NCBI GenBank assembly: GCA_034687125.1
Contig: JAQGBZ010000381.1
Span: 1 to 57,447, forward strand
DNA length: 57,447 nucleotides
Direction: 5' to 3'
From: Neelides folsomi
Lineage: Eukaryota > Arthropoda > Collembola > Neelipleona > Neelidae
Part shown: in pieces, positions 28,132 through 41,912 of the stretch
How the letters are laid out: every line of letters begins with the position of its first letter
Numbering within the stretch: the first letter of the stretch is position 1
Notes under the pieces: model-generated
Told to the model about the DNA's origin: nothing
Seen by the model: only the letters and a program-made list of their open reading frames with translations
The model's database searches: none
Position numbers and translations under genes: made by a program

Positions 28132-29889
28132 ATGGAGAATTGGGTCTTTGTAACATCTTTGCTAACAGCATTCGGATTCTTTAAGGAATTCCGTCCATCT
28201 GAACCATTTGTCACGGATTACTTAACCGATTATAAAAATTACACTGAAGATCAGGTAAAAAAACATTTTGAATGAATATGCAGAAATTCAAATTCATATA
28301 AAATTTGTAATATTTTCATAACTCATTTATAATTATAATGTCAATGTCGGAAAATTAGGTAATTCACGTTGCTTATCCGATAGGAACTTATACATATTTG
28401 GCTACACTTCCTGCCGTTTTCCTCGTAACGGATTTCATTAGATACAAAAAAGTTATTATTTTCGAAGGACTTTGCTTTGTTGCATGTTACATTATTTTAA
28501 TATGGGGAACTGGAATGATCTCTTTAGTGGTAAGATAAAAAGATTTTTATATAATTAAATAAACTATATTTAATATTCCCAAATAAAATTACTTTACTAA
28601 TAAATGCCATTTAATTAACAAATTCAATAAAATGATTAGGCAGTTCAATTACTTTACGGAACAGCAAGCTCAACCGAAGTTGCCTATTACACATACATCT
28701 ATGCAAAAGTTGATAAAAAGAAATATAAAAAAGTGACGTCCCTCACTTACACAGCAATTTTATTGGGAAATTTTGCTGCTGCGGGACTTTCGCAAGTATT
28801 TTACAGTTCGGGTCTTTTGGATTTCCAAGAGCTTCATTATTTGACATTGGCGTCTGTGAGCATCTCGTTGGTTTTATCCTTTCTTTTGCCTCCACCCAAA
28901 AACTCAATTTATTTTCATCGTGAGATTCCTGGAGAAAATGGCCAAGGAAAACTTCCATTGAGGAAAAGAGTCAAAGATGCTTTGCCAATTATATGGAAAG
29001 ATTACAAGGATGCTTATACGAACAATTACGTCGTTAAGTGGAGCATTTGGTGGGCAATTTCAAGTGCGGGATTTTTGCAAGTAATAAATTATACTCAAGC
29101 TCTATGGCGCCAAATTAAAACAGAGGATGAAACAATATTAAACGGAGCCGTTGATGCCACACATACAATTCTCAGTAAGATGCATGGCAATAAAATAAGA
29201 TAATTTTCAACAAAGTAAAATTATATTTGATGATTTTAAAACCCATTTAAAATTAATTTTCAATGATGTTTAATTTTCATAGGTGCTATTTTAGCATTGG
29301 CCTTCGGTTACAAAAGTTTTCCTTGGTATAAATACAGCGAATGGATTTTGGGATTCATTTCATTAATTCAAGGAGGAATTCTCATTTTGATGAGCAGAAC
29401 CAACAGTTTGAATGTTGCTTATGTTTCCTATATTACGTTCAGAACATTTTATCAAGTCATGATCACAGTTGCGACGTAATTAAATATCAAGTTAAACTAA
29501 CCTTATGGATTTTATTTAAATAATTTAATTTTGAGCATTTGTGATTGTAATTACTTAATTGAATTTAAAATTATTTACATTATGTGATCGTCATGAACAT
29601 TTTATATTTTTATAGAGCTGAAGTTACAGAACGAATTAGTGAAGATAGTTATGGGCTCATATTTGGCTCTAACAGATTTCTAGCATTGAGCTTACAAACA
29701 ATTCTCACGCTGGTTGTTGCTGATCAAAATGGACTTGCTTTAGACGAAAGAACGCAATTTACTGTTTATGGATCATATTTTGGAGTCTTGGGAATCATTT
29801 TCATATTATCCTCCCTTTACACGCTGATTAAAAATAAATTCAAAAATGAATCAAATCTTACACCAATCATAGAAAATAAAATTTCATAA
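28132..29889 (+). CDS. SLC19-family vitamin transporter (thiamine/folate type)
   Basis: Five exons join in frame: 28132-28254, 28359-28529, 28640-29174, 29283-29475 and 29616-29889, giving 431 residues. The N-terminus has the family signature FKEFRPSEPFVTDYL, followed by many hydrophobic helices. Other landmarks are YGTASSTEVAYYTYIYAKV and the cytoplasmic loop with FHREIPGENGQG. The usual 12 TM helices are plausible from length and hydrophobicity. It should take up thiamine or a folate at the plasma membrane. The choice between these substrates cannot be made here, although the length and RPSEPF motif fit thiamine transporters best. Start chosen at the first ATG before the signature. Confidence 0.9.
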
Positions 29890-30685
29890 ATTATTATTTG
29901 GATAAATAAATTTTAATATTATGAATGAATATTTGACTCCGTGCGTCAGCATTATTTTCTCTTTATCAATTTAATGGCACACTTGAAGTTCAAAATGCAA
30001 TTAACATTGAATTTCCCAAGCATCAATAACGACTAGTAAAATTATTTAATTGTATTTCGCAAAAGAGCTTTGCAAAGTTTTCAGCTTTGTTCAAGTCAAT
30101 AAAGTTGGCAATAAAACGAGATAAAAGAAAATAAATAGCAAAATTAATTTCCATGTCGGAGTCAGTCAGAGTCACATGAAGATTATTCTCCCAATCTTTT
30201 CGTTTTTTAACACCTTTTTATCTCAATAACCGAAGAATCTCTTTTATCAATAGAAAAACATCATGTATTGACAAAAGTGAACATCTATTATTATTATATT
30301 ATATATTATGAGTAGGTATGTATGAAAATCATGCTTGAATTTAACACATTGTAATAAAATATTGCTAAAATCGATGTACATATTAGGAAATGACAGAATT
30401 CAATGCCCCCAATGGGATTGGGATGGGATGGGATTTTATATTTAAAAAGAGATAAAAGCAGAGCAATTAAATCTCATAAGGATTATCTTCACTTATCAAA
30501 ATCTTTTCCTTTAATTTGCTCAAACTATTTTGGCACACATCCATTCATACTTATTCATCTTTTCATAACCTTAAAGACAATTTATACTTTTAAAAATAAA
30601 TATTGTAAATTGTAATATGCATTTAACATTAATATATTAAGAAATAATTAAAAGAAGTTTTTGATATTATTTTAAATATTTTAGA
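29890..30685. other. Intergenic, no gene seen
   Basis: AT-rich DNA between two plus-strand genes. A small GGGATTGGGATGGGAT repeat occurs near 30413; nothing else stands out. Confidence 0.5.
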
Positions 30686-33600
30686 ATGGGAAAATTTATT
30701 GTTGCTCTTTTTATATTAAACTTTTCAATTTTCCAAGTGAGAAGTGATTCAATATCTAACACGCAAATAAATTTGGTTAATTCTAATCATTGGCGAAATC
30801 GGACGACTTTCCAAGATCGTTTTCGCTATCTTGGTTGCTTTGATACATGGGAAAACTTCGTTGTGCCTCCAAAGTTTTTGACAAATCAGGATTTTACATT
30901 TGTTTCTTGTGCCGAGTTTTGTTTTAATAACGTAAGCATGCTATTCGTATTTTAAAAAAATTATTTAAAATTCGTTATCAAATATAGAATTTTAATAGAA
31001 TAATTTTTTATTGTTTTAGGATGAGAAATTGGTTGTGAGTCTTTTAAAAGGAATTTACTGTTTTTGTTTTGAACAACAAATCACAGAAATCCTCATGAGA
31101 GTTGAAGATTACAAATGTTCTGTGAAATGCCCAATAAAAGCCAATGATTTGGAACCTTCATATTTCCCAGACGAAAGCTGCGGCGGAAACGACGCTTTCT
31201 CAGCTTATTTTTACTGCTCGGCTGAAAATTTCCAATGTCCTTCACATCAATTGTTTCACATTTCCACCAAACCCATTCAAATCCCAAATAATGAATTCCC
31301 AATCAGATCCCAATTGTTTTCATATCTTTCTTGCACAACATGCAAAAGTGATTCAATCACAGAATGTGCAGGGCGTTCTCTCCATCCCAAATTTGATTAT
31401 TTCCCAAGAAATTCTCCCCACGATTGCATTGACTTTTGCAAAAGGAACGTTCAATATATTTCCAATGGCCAAACCCTCACAAGGAAAAGAACTCCTTACG
31501 CTGCCTTAGGATGGAAATTTGGCGGGAACGGTGTTTATTTGCCAATTTGCTCCTGCTATGAAAAAGATGAACTCCAATTGTTTGAACAAATTCCAGTTGA
31601 CAATTCTTATTGCCAAAATCTGCAGTTTTTATGCCCAAACAGATACGCTCAGAATTTGAAGTGTGGAGGTGAACCGCCGTTTTATTGGTCGATTTACTGT
31701 ACGGAAGATAATTGCCAGGATTTAATAACGACAATTTCTCCTACAGTTTCAATTCCTACAACAGAAAAATCTCCAACTACTGAAACTCTTAAAACTACAA
31801 CTTTTAATACTCCTATCATCATAACGAAAACTACAACAACTATGAGAACGACAAGTCCCACTTTACCAATTTCTTCATCGAGTGAAGACGACGACGACTG
31901 CCCTTGCAAATGCACAGGACTGGATGAGTATAAGAATTTATGGGAAGGATGTCATGGGGAAATTGTGAAGAAATTGTGTCCAATGAGAGCCGGAGGATAT
32001 GCTAAATGGTTTTGTGGAATTACGGGATATTTTTCTGGACCAAATCCAGATTATACCAATTGCTCTTCTGGATGGATTGGAATTATTGAGAATGAACTTG
32101 AAGAAGCTATAATTGTAACATTGGGCAAAGTTTAAAAGTTATTAAAAGCTATTTAATAAAATGTAACAGTATCTTTTAATGTGCATTTATTGGAATTTTT
32201 AGAACGGAACTTTGGATGAGGAAACGGTAGGGAAAATTTTGAATTTAGTTTTAATCCAAACTGAAAATCCCACAAGTGATCCAAATCAGAGTGAAGGATA
32301 TTTCGGCCACGAAATTGCCCAACTTATTGAAATTGTGAAAAAAAGCGTTCAGGGAATTTCTGTTGATGTGGCTTTGGAAAATCTTATTGGTTTTGCTGAA
32401 ACTTCCACAACAATTGTGGAAAATATTTTAATTTCACAGGGGGAATGGATGCAACTTCCAAAGGTTTTATTTAATAAAATTTATCATATAAAAACATTTT
32501 ATAAAATTTAAAAATTTTTCAAGTATCAATTCTCATATTATAATCCATAAATATTATTACTATTGTTCGTGTTAAATTATAGGAAAATAGAAAAACAATC
32601 GTAACAGATTTAATCACAACGATCGAATTAACCGTTTTCGAATTAACCAAAAAGATCGACGATGATTATTTGGATAGCCATGAAGGAAAATTTGAACAAG
32701 CTTTTACAACCAAAGAAAAGGATTTTAAAATTAGTGGTGGAGTTTTTATTCAAAATGGATCCGATTTTGAACGTTTGCGATTTCCCTCAGAAGGAGAAAC
32801 TTTCATTGAACTTCCTCCTAATTGGATAGAAAAAAGTCCAATGACCCGACGGAATAGAAAATTCAATTCGGGGGAATTTGTTGGAATTCAAATACCTTCA
32901 AAATTAGTGAGGGATTTATTTCCTGAATTTAAAAACCTCGTTTTCAATGGGATGTTATTGTCACTGAGTTTATCTGAGCCAACCTTTAAAATTAAACCGA
33001 GCTTTTCAGGTAAATGCGGTTTAACTCAAATAATGGAATTTGGTATTTTAGTCAAATCCAAATAGAAATTAAAGCTAAATAATCGAGGCATTTATCTTTT
33101 ATAGATGATCCAATAAGAATCAAATTCCAACATGACGTTGTTGCTTCAGGCAAAACAAAAACCATCCCAAGAAAGTTACATAAAGGGGAGAAACGAAAAG
33201 CCGTTTTTGGGAGTTCTTCTTGTTTATATTGGAATGTGGACAATTTGTAATTAAATTAACTATTTTATTCACTTAACTTATTTTTGTATGGCATGATTTA
33301 AAATCTAATGTTTGATATTTGATATATAGATCGTGGTCAAATGATGGGTGTAAAACGTATAGAAGCGGAACTCGTTCTACAATTTGTCATTGCGATCATT
33401 TAACTTCATTTACTATACTGATGGATTTTCACCAATACACGGTAATAATTAAATGAATTATCATTTTCATGTTACAAGATTTATATAAATATAATTCATA
33501 TACTAATATGTAATGCGTAATACATGCTGGGATTTTTACAAACAGAAATGACATTAAGAAATCTGATTCCTGTGTTTAAAATCAATTTAATTAATATTAA

Positions 33601-35777
33601 TTTAAATAAAAAAAATCGGAACTTTTTGTTTATAGGGAAGAAATAAAGGTCTAGAGATTTTAACATTAATCATTTCACCAATTTCGATTTTATGCCTTTT
33701 TGCTACAATTGTATTATTGTGGAAATTCGGTGAATGGAAAAATCCGAGAAATCGGATAACAAAACATTTGTCATTTTCACTTCTAATTGGCCACTTGCTG
33801 CTTATTACTCTTGTGGATAGAAATTATTTCCTTGTTGGAGATGTAAGTTCAGTTAAACACAATTAATTTTTTATACCCATTTATTATCTTAATTACAATT
33901 AAACGATATGATAAACCAACTTGACGAATCTAATAGTAAGTAACCCTTCATTGCTTAATTTGAATTTATTTAAACAGGGAACGTGTGCAACATTTGGCGC
34001 CATTACACATTACGTTTTCCTTTGCGCTTTCCTATGGATGGCATTTGAAGGAATTTATGTTTACAAAATGATCATCAGGGTTTTTGACAACGGAGTGAAT
34101 CCTTTGAGGATTTATAAAATAATTGCTTATGCTGCTCCCATTTTAATTATCGGAGCCACTGCAGCAATTGGATATCCAAATAAGGAAAATCCTTATGGAG
34201 GAGAAACTTTGTAATTTAAAAAATATCCAATATTCCGATTATAATAATTATTAAATTGTTTATTAAATCGTGAAATCATAATGTTTAAAAGATAGGTACA
34301 CCAACGACATTTTTAATTCGTTTCAAATTTATTTACAGCTGCTGGCTTGAAGATTATTATTTATGGGCTTTTACTGGTCCAATTGCTTTAATAATTTTGG
34401 TATTCCAATTATTAAATTATAATTTTGGTTTATTATCAATACAGTTAAATGTCAAATTTTCCAGCTACATCTTCACTAATCTTTGTTTATTTGTTATTTA
34501 ACATAACAGGGCAATATTTTCATTTTAACCATCGCTTTGTGGATTGCTTATCGAATGAAATGTAAAGCTCCTTCGGGTGAATCAAAGCTGATCATTTTAA
34601 GGTTTTTCGATTATGCACACATTTAATTATTACATTTTAATGAATCGTCCATTATTATTAAATCTTCATTTGTTATTTGAATTAGGAATTGGGCCAAAGC
34701 TGCCTTTTCGTTGAATGTGATTTTAGGAACCACTTGGTCTTTTGGATATTTGATATTTCTTGATCCAAACTCATTGGTTTTTGCTTACATCTTTACCATA
34801 CTAAATGCTTCACAGGTATTGGGAATATAAAATCTTATAAGAAGATACATAAGACAATTATATTAACATTTATTATCTTTAAACGATCTTACAATATCCA
34901 GAATAGAATAGGAATTACGATCGTTGTTCATTGACTTATATTAATTTTCTTATAAAAAAGGGAATTTTTCTCCTCATTTTCCAATGTTTGTTGAATGAAA
35001 AAGTGCGTTCAGGAATTGAACGTCGGTTTGATCTTCCCCAATGGCTTCAAAGGAAAATGTCATCTCCGCTTAATTCATTCAATGAAGAATCTTTTACGGT
35101 AATGAATCTTTAAACCAAATAATTTGGCTAAAATACTAAAAATTCTATCAATGTTGTGATACAGGGGCCCATTTCATGACATTATTGCACATTTCAAATT
35201 TCAATTCCATGTTTTAAGTTTACCCATTTAATTTATTTCCTTAACAATTAAAAATAATATATTGAAATAATACAAATTTAAAATTGAAATATAACATTGG
35301 GCCAATTAAAACACCAAATTCCGATTTGAAATGTGCAATGTGCAATAACGTGGTGAAATTGGCCCCAGAATAAAATGAACAATAACAAAATTAATTGTTT
35401 TAAAGGCCCCAAAAAAATCAAAGGTAAAAGGTATTAAACGAGAAAAAATCATTTTGCCAATTCAAACCATTGACGCAATTGAGAAAATCGGTTCAAGATC
35501 AAGAAAGAAAGTGAGCTCGATCAAAAGCAATGACACGAGTTCCACGACATTGACCGCGAACAATTCATTTTCGAGTCTTGGGTCGGATTTGGGCGATGGA
35601 GTCAGAACAAGTTTGGATTTTTCAGAAAATGTTTCTTCCAATCCTTCTTACAATCCAAGCCCAAGACGATCGCTTGACACGGAAGGGTCGGACATTGGGG
35701 CGACTTCTGACAGCGGGTCAACGACAAGAAGCGAGCAAAGTCTCATTTCATCTCTCATCAAACGCAATTATTATTAA
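30686..35777 (+). CDS. Latrophilin-like adhesion GPCR with WSC-type N-terminal region
   Basis: Thirteen exons join in frame: 30686-30931, 31020-32129, 32203-32463, 32583-33009, 33105-33246, 33330-33441, 33636-33842, 33978-34210, 34339-34399, 34510-34601, 34686-34815, 34961-35098 and 35406-35777, giving 1176 residues. A signal peptide is followed by WSC-like cysteine-rich modules (RYLGCFDTWENF; a second near CAGRSL to CSCYEKD), a Thr-rich stalk, a short acidic run, an HRM-like domain (about CPCKCTGLDEYKNLWEGC to NCSSGW) and a GAIN domain. The GPS contains CHCDHL-T, so autocleavage is expected between Leu753 and Thr754, leaving TSFTILMDF as tethered agonist. Seven TM helices follow (about 770-1010), with VLNEKV-type LLNEKVRSGIE after TM7. 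The tail is Ser-rich. Cell-cell or matrix sensing at the plasma membrane is likely. The ligand is unknown. Confidence 0.93.
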
Positions 35778-37449
35778 ATGTTCATTTCTCCCTATTTATA
35801 CAATGATAAGTACGATTCATATTTCTATTATTTTAATTGTATTTAAGAAAATGCACAAAGGAATTTTTGCACATCTTGTCTAGTCAAGTTCAACTTGTAT
35901 AAAATCAATATATTTGATAATATAATATTTATAGGTAATATTTACTCTACATTCTGTGTTTATATAATTATAATAATTAATTGAAATTAACTATTTAAAT
36001 TCAATTACCACACGCTTGAAAACGCTATTTTATTTAATGCTAACTATTTTGCCATTTCATGTTAAAACAGTTTAAAGAACTTTATTTGTTGACTATATTA
36101 TAATAATTGACTAATATATAAACCACACACAATAAACATGTATCGACGAATAAAATTTTTATTTGGCACAAGAACAGTATTATATTATTTGAAGTAATAA
36201 TATACTTATTGACAATAGTTAATGTTGTTCACTTAAATCCTAAAATGTTTGAATAATTGAAATTATTTATTCTGGAGAATATCGTGATTCTTTTGAAACA
36301 GGAAATTCAAGGTTTGTTTAACTTTGAAATCAATATTTAATAAAAACAACCACTTGCATGACACATGTCATATGGAATATTCTTCACATGCGAATTCTTT
36401 TTTGGCAAATTCATAAATTATAAGCATTTTACTATTAAAAATAGTTTAATCATTCCAATTTTCAATTTATTAAAAAGGGTATTATTGAAATTTTTAAAAT
36501 AATAAAAATTTTCATAATTAATCTCCGTTTTCTAATTTAATCGTTATTCTAGAAATTCAAATAACAATTTTTTATATTTCCTATCATTATCATTTGAAAT
36601 TGAATTCTCAATTATAATTGTAGTTTGAGAATCAAAGAGTTTGGAATTGTATTATTTATATAAAAGTCATGTAAAATTTGACAAAAAAGAAAAGCTTTCG
36701 CCATGTTTTTTATCGTATCGGCCATAACAATACTTTATTTATAAGAAGTCTCGTGAGTCTGAAAATATTATAATAAAAGTCAGCTTTTGAGAATACATAC
36801 TTATATGAGAATATTCCATATACTACTATATTTTTCTTAACCCTCTGATATCTCATCTATGCATTTGAATGTATAAACATTGAATTTAAGTACAAAGGAA
36901 CATGCATCACGATTGAGTATATTCCAATCTAAATTTACTTAAGAAGGAATACGAGTGATATAATCGTGAAGTAAAAGTGATAAGGTTCATCGATATATCC
37001 TGAGTGTGTATTTAGTTATTGATACAAAATAGTACTTAGGGTGAATATCAATTTGATTGAGAAGGGTAAGAGACATTTTCGGGCATTGTGGAAAAATATC
37101 GATTCCTTTCTCCATAATTGGAACCGTCCAGTTTGATATTCACAATTTAAATCCTCACATATTCAGACACGGGATCCCTCACAATTCTGTCGTGCTGCGT
37201 GATGGGCAAAACAATCAACCCTCACAATCATGCTAAAAACCCTCGACCTTAAAAACAAACTTTTCTCAGAGACTTAACCCGCACGTTTACATATTTTGTT
37301 ATTCTAAAAATTTTACAGAAGATTCTCAATTTTAAATATTTTTACCAACTTTAACTATCAATTATAGTAATATGTATTTAAAACAATGTAGCTAATTTTA
37401 AAGATATTTACAAAGAAATGTGAAAAAATAAATTAGTACAAAATCTGCA
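35778..37449. other. Intergenic, no gene seen
   Basis: 1.7 kb of AT-rich DNA with 3' sequence of the receptor gene and the upstream flank of cytochrome b561. The part from 37070 to 37260 is somewhat more GC-rich and may hold the promoter or leader of the b561 gene. No coding exon recognised. Confidence 0.5.
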
Positions 37450-38445
37450 ATGGCTCAAGGAGTTGTAATTTTTGCTGCTCTTCTCACTTCAATTTTTTTG
37501 TTTGGAACCATCGGCCTTCTAATCTATTGGATTTTAACGTACAAAGACGGATTCGGGTGGCGGGTAAGAAAAAAATATGTTTTCCATGTGTAAGAAACTA
37601 AACCATGTTCAAGCTGTCTATGTAATCTAAATTTTGTTAACGATAATTATTTTATTAATTTAGCAACATTGATTATCTTTTGGGTTTTTAGGATGAGCCT
37701 TTAAAAATGTTCAATTTACATCCGCTTTTGATGTGTGGAGGTTTTATACTTTCATCTGGAATTTGTAATTTTACACGCATTTTTAAATTGATAATTTTTA
37801 AAACATTTTCAATTCAACTTGTAGTAATTAAATTTCAATGCAATTAATTAATATACAGGCCTTAGATTTAATTATTTTATCGTTAAGTAATTTTTATTTA
37901 ATTCTAGCCATGATGAGCTACAGATTGTTCTCAGGCGTTCGTCATGGCGTTGTGAAGCTTCTTCATGCATTCCTTCATTTAGTGTCAATTGGTCTCATCG
38001 GCGTGGGTGCTTATTCAGTTTATGAATATAAAGAATCGGGTCAAACCACGCATTTATATTCTCTCCATTCTTGGATTGGATTATCAGCCATGGGACTTTT
38101 TGCAATTCAATTCCTCTTCGGATTCCTCACGTTCCTTTGTTGCAATTGCGAGGGGTTCAAGGCGGCTGTGATGCCCGCACATGCTGCAATGGGAATCATC
38201 ATTTTTGCTCTTGCTGTGGCTGCAGCTGCAATGGGACTCACGGAAATGGCCTTATTCACTCTTGGGTATATTTTATTTTACAATATTTTTTCTAAACTTT
38301 ATAAAAATTTTGGGATTTTAATTTGACTTTGATTTTTCACAGTGAAAAATATGATTTGAATAGCATGGAAGCGATTTTCATTAATGCTATTGGCGGTTCG
38401 GCTGCAGCTGGTCTCATTCTCATCACTTTGTATTTACGAAGCTAA
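37450..38445 (+). CDS. Cytochrome b561 (ascorbate-dependent transmembrane reductase)
   Basis: Four exons join in frame: 37450-37563, 37692-37764, 37908-38265 and 38343-38445, giving 215 residues. Six hydrophobic helices fit the family. The conserved heme-ligand histidines are visible in FNLHPLLM, KLLHAFLHL, LYSLHSWIG and VMPAHAAMG. The motif FNLHPLLMCGGFIL and the loop with YRLFSGVRHG are typical. It passes electrons from cytosolic ascorbate across a vesicle, lysosome or plasma membrane to reduce monodehydroascorbate or ferric iron on the other side. The length is normal, with no insertions. Confidence 0.93.
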
Positions 38446-40103
38446 TTAATCTCAATGCCTAATTTTATAATTTACCGTATGATCTCCCAAATCAATTTGG
38501 TTTATTTTTGTAAATATATAATTCTTAAACCAAAATGACCAATACTTATGCTTAAACAAGTGTACTTATTTTATAATATATACTAATGATAAGTAAGTTA
38601 TAAAATGCTATATATTAGTAGTGTGCACATTGTTTAATTGAAACATATAGTTAATTCATATTTAGTTAGTCATAAATTAAAATTGCGAATTCGAATAACA
38701 TCATTCAATATAAACAATTATACGCATTGTTATTTCCTACAATTAATTGTAAAATTGTAAGTAAAAATTAATTAGATATGTTGCATTCTCGGTAATTGTG
38801 AATTTAAATCTGTATGATAATAAAATAAAACATTGGAATATTATGTACATACGTTTGATTATTTATGTACTCTAATCTATATCAATATATTAAAATTTTA
38901 TTCAATAACTATTTTATTCTAATTTAAATTAATTCATTCCTGGTAGTATTGTGGTGTGGCTTCATGACACAACGAGCACAATTAATTAGTAGGCCTCATA
39001 AACTTGCAGATGGTAGATGAAGAGTAATAAAGAATGATAGAGGGTTATAGCTTATTAACAAATACATATAATTCATCACATGCATATTATGCGTTTCACT
39101 TTTATATGGTTAAATTGTACATTAAATGCATGCAATGCTGAATATGAATAATATATTTTAAAAGTACCTCCTGAATAAAGGCCTGAATATAAGTAGTAAT
39201 TTCTGGCAAAGTATAATGCTATATTTATCTATACATCGCACCACATGGATTTACATAATGATAACACACAAGCCTGTTGAATATGTATAGTTGGAACAAA
39301 TGAGAGGAACTTCATGTCCTTGCAATAATTAAATAGCAAAAGTACCATGAAGTTCTCTCTTTGTATTTATAAAAAGTAGGTTGTAATGACCCACAGGGTA
39401 TAGTTAAGATAAATATCAATGCTCAAATGTTGATAACCTCTGAAGGAGAATGAAAAAGGTTGGAATGTTGGTTGATACTTCACACAGCTTCACACAGCAT
39501 TCAATTAACAAAAATAACTACACAACACACTTCAGGATTAAACTGACGTGTACAAAATTAATATTGAGTTAAAGTGCTCAAATTATTTAATTTTAAATAA
39601 TCTGAAAGTTTATTAAAAGTAAACGGTTTATCAAGAGACGCCATCGGGAACATTTTACTAAAAATTGCCCAAATTCATATCCCAATTTTGCGACAATTTT
39701 GAAAAGATTTAAACCTAAAAAGAAAAAAAGCTTATTAGCGAATTCAATCAAAAAATTATTTAATTCCTGCTGAAGCATTCAGCTGCTTGTCGCTATTATA
39801 AAGTGATCTTCTGAACTGTGACCTTGTGACCTCTGAGCTGTTCGTGAGTGTGACACTGTTAGTCAACATTGGTTAAAACTGATTAAACTCTCTTGGGCTC
39901 AAATAAAAGTAAAAGTTAGGAGCAATTATAAAAATTAACATCATACTTAATCATACTCGATATCTCTAATCATTAAAGTGAATATCATGTAAAGCATATT
40001 AACTTATCGAAGATATTAACAAAATTATTATTTTATCACACCAAAACAAACTATATATTTTACAATTTTATTAAATAATTTAAATGTATATTTAATTTTC
40101 AGA
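38446..40103. other. Intergenic, no coding exon seen
   Basis: AT-rich. It should contain a noncoding first exon for the CHK-kinase gene, because that gene's ATG follows a TTTTCAG acceptor at 40102. The likeliest place is the slightly GC-richer stretch 39780-39900, but no donor is decisive. A small TTCACACAGC direct repeat lies at about 39478-39500. Confidence 0.5.
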
Positions 40104-41282
40104 ATGGCCGAATTACATAGAATTCCAATGACCACTGAGGAAGTGAATGTCGAATGGATGAGCAGAATTCTTTCCTGTAAAATTTCCCCTTCGTCATTTG
40201 AAGTCCAAAAGAATGCACATGAAGGCATGGGCTACCTCAGCAATCTTCTCCGCATCTCCTGCACTTCAGAAGACAATAAGAAATTCAATCTCATTGTCAA
40301 ACTCCTCCCGGAAGAAGGAATGATGCGATATTTAATGCTTTCCGAGAAAATGGATCAAACTGAGATCGGTTTCTACAAAATTGTTCAAAACGACCTCGTC
40401 CGAATTCTCCCTCAGCTAAAGTCCTACTTTTGCAACTTTATTTACGGGGACTTTGTGGCCACTCCGGACGATGTAACTGAATACAATTCTATCATTGTGC
40501 TCGAAGACATGAAACCGAAAGGATATTTTGTTAAAAACATTGCCCAAGACGAAACTTGGGAGGAAATCCTCACTGTGGTGAAATTCGACGCTCAGCTTCA
40601 CTTTGCCGGGTCGACTTTGGAAGAAGAGAAAGGGAAGCCCCTGACTGAGATTTACAGTTTTTTGCAAGGAGCCAATTTGGGCGAAGGGTCAATTTTCTTT
40701 GAAATGGGGAAACAGAGCTTTGGAGCCATGGCCGAATTTTTTGAGAAATTGGGAGCTGACCAGGAATTGCGAAATGCTTATAAACAACTCGAACCCTTTT
40801 CTGAAGACATTATCAAAATGATTCATAAGAAGAGCAAGGAATTTCCAACTTTAATTCACGGCGACCTTTGGTCAAATAATTTGCTCTTTCACAGTGACCC
40901 CAAAATGCATACGAAGGTCATCGATTGGCAGCTTTTGGGTTACACTGATCCGACCTACGATTTGGCCACTCTCATTGTCACAAGTCTTCCGATGGACATT
41001 CTGGACATTAAGCACGTCAACGAGCTGCTGAAGGTTTACTATGATAAGTTCACCGAACTCAATGAAGCCCACGGGAGCAAATTGACCTTGAGGTCTTGGG
41101 AGGATTTCACGACTTTCTTTCACACTTATGGAATGTCCTACGCGTATCTCTGGTGCTCAATGGCTATTGAACCATTTTCTCTCAATTTCAAAAGGGCTTT
41201 AAAAATCTTCGAATTTTTGTACAAAGATGAAAACATCCCACAGTTTCTTCTGTCTACACTTAAAGAAAATGAATATTTGTGA
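40104..41282 (+). CDS. Ecdysteroid kinase-like / CHK-domain protein
   Basis: One uninterrupted coding exon of 392 residues. The ATG lies just after an acceptor (40101-40102), so the only intron seen is in the leader. The fold is that of aminoglycoside-phosphotransferase/CHK proteins. The catalytic loop is HGDLWSNNLLF (His252, Asp254) and the metal-binding motif is Asp274 in VIDWQLLG. Lys67 in NLIVKLLPEE is the probable ATP-binding lysine. Substrates in this large arthropod family include ecdysteroids and perhaps dietary toxins, phosphorylated on a hydroxyl. The exact substrate is not predictable. The GC content is higher than in neighbouring introns, as expected for a long exon. Confidence 0.9.
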   Translation: MAELHRIPMTTEEVNVEWMSRILSCKISPSSFEVQKNAHEGMGYLSNLLRISCTSEDNKKFNLIVKLLPEEGMMRYLMLSEKMDQTEIGFYKIVQNDLVRILPQLKSYFCNFIYGDFVATPDDVTEYNSIIVLEDMKPKGYFVKNIAQDETWEEILTVVKFDAQLHFAGSTLEEEKGKPLTEIYSFLQGANLGEGSIFFEMGKQSFGAMAEFFEKLGADQELRNAYKQLEPFSEDIIKMIHKKSKEFPTLIHGDLWSNNLLFHSDPKMHTKVIDWQLLGYTDPTYDLATLIVTSLPMDILDIKHVNELLKVYYDKFTELNEAHGSKLTLRSWEDFTTFFHTYGMSYAYLWCSMAIEPFSLNFKRALKIFEFLYKDENIPQFLLSTLKENEYL

Positions 41283-41684
41283 TGCATGAATAACCAAAAA
41301 GATGTTAAAAGCTAATCTTATTAAAATAAGTTTGTGTGATTACATAACATACCAATATTATTTATTTAATTACACTAGTATTATACATACTTATGGAATT
41401 TATTCTTAATTGGTTTAAAGTTGGCTCAAGAATAAATTGTATTAATGATATTGTATTGTATTTATGTTCAATGAAACTTTTTGTTATTTGGAAGTTATTC
41501 AATATTGGTTAAAATTAAAACTTAAAAGTATGAAACTATTTTGTAAAACTATACATTATAGACTTTGTCAAAGTATGTAGAAGTAGAACATATCAATAAT
41601 TAAATTGTGAATAAACATGACCCCAGTTATTTATTATATTAAAATTCACATTAAGCTAGGTTTATTAATCCAAATTTAAAAACG
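41283..41684. other. Intergenic, no gene seen
   Basis: AT-rich 3' flank of the CHK gene leading to the TATA box at 41685. Confidence 0.5.
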
Positions 41685-41692
41685 TATATAAG
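41685..41692 (+). promoter_or_regulatory. TATA box upstream of the Cys-rich gene
   Basis: TATATAAG lies about 220 bases before the ATG at 41913. The context resembles that of the cathepsin L-like promoter at 333-340, which fits a duplicated promoter, though the similarity is short. Confidence 0.4.
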
Positions 41693-41912
41693 TTGTCTCG
41701 ATCAATAAACAAACTTATCGACAAAAATTTTTGCATTTAAACGAATACTGAGCATTTTATTATAGATTATATATTGATTTATTACAAAATCACGTAACAT
41801 TAAACATCACCTTCAAACACAAATCTGCATTTTCAATCAAAAGAATCACAAAAACAAACTTCATTTTTGGTTTCATTTCAACTCAATTTAAGCCAAAACA
41901 TTTTCAAATAAA

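Noticed and set aside
31477..31915. Minus-strand frames within the receptor gene
   Set aside because: Antisense of exon 2 of the adhesion GPCR, including the Thr-rich stalk.
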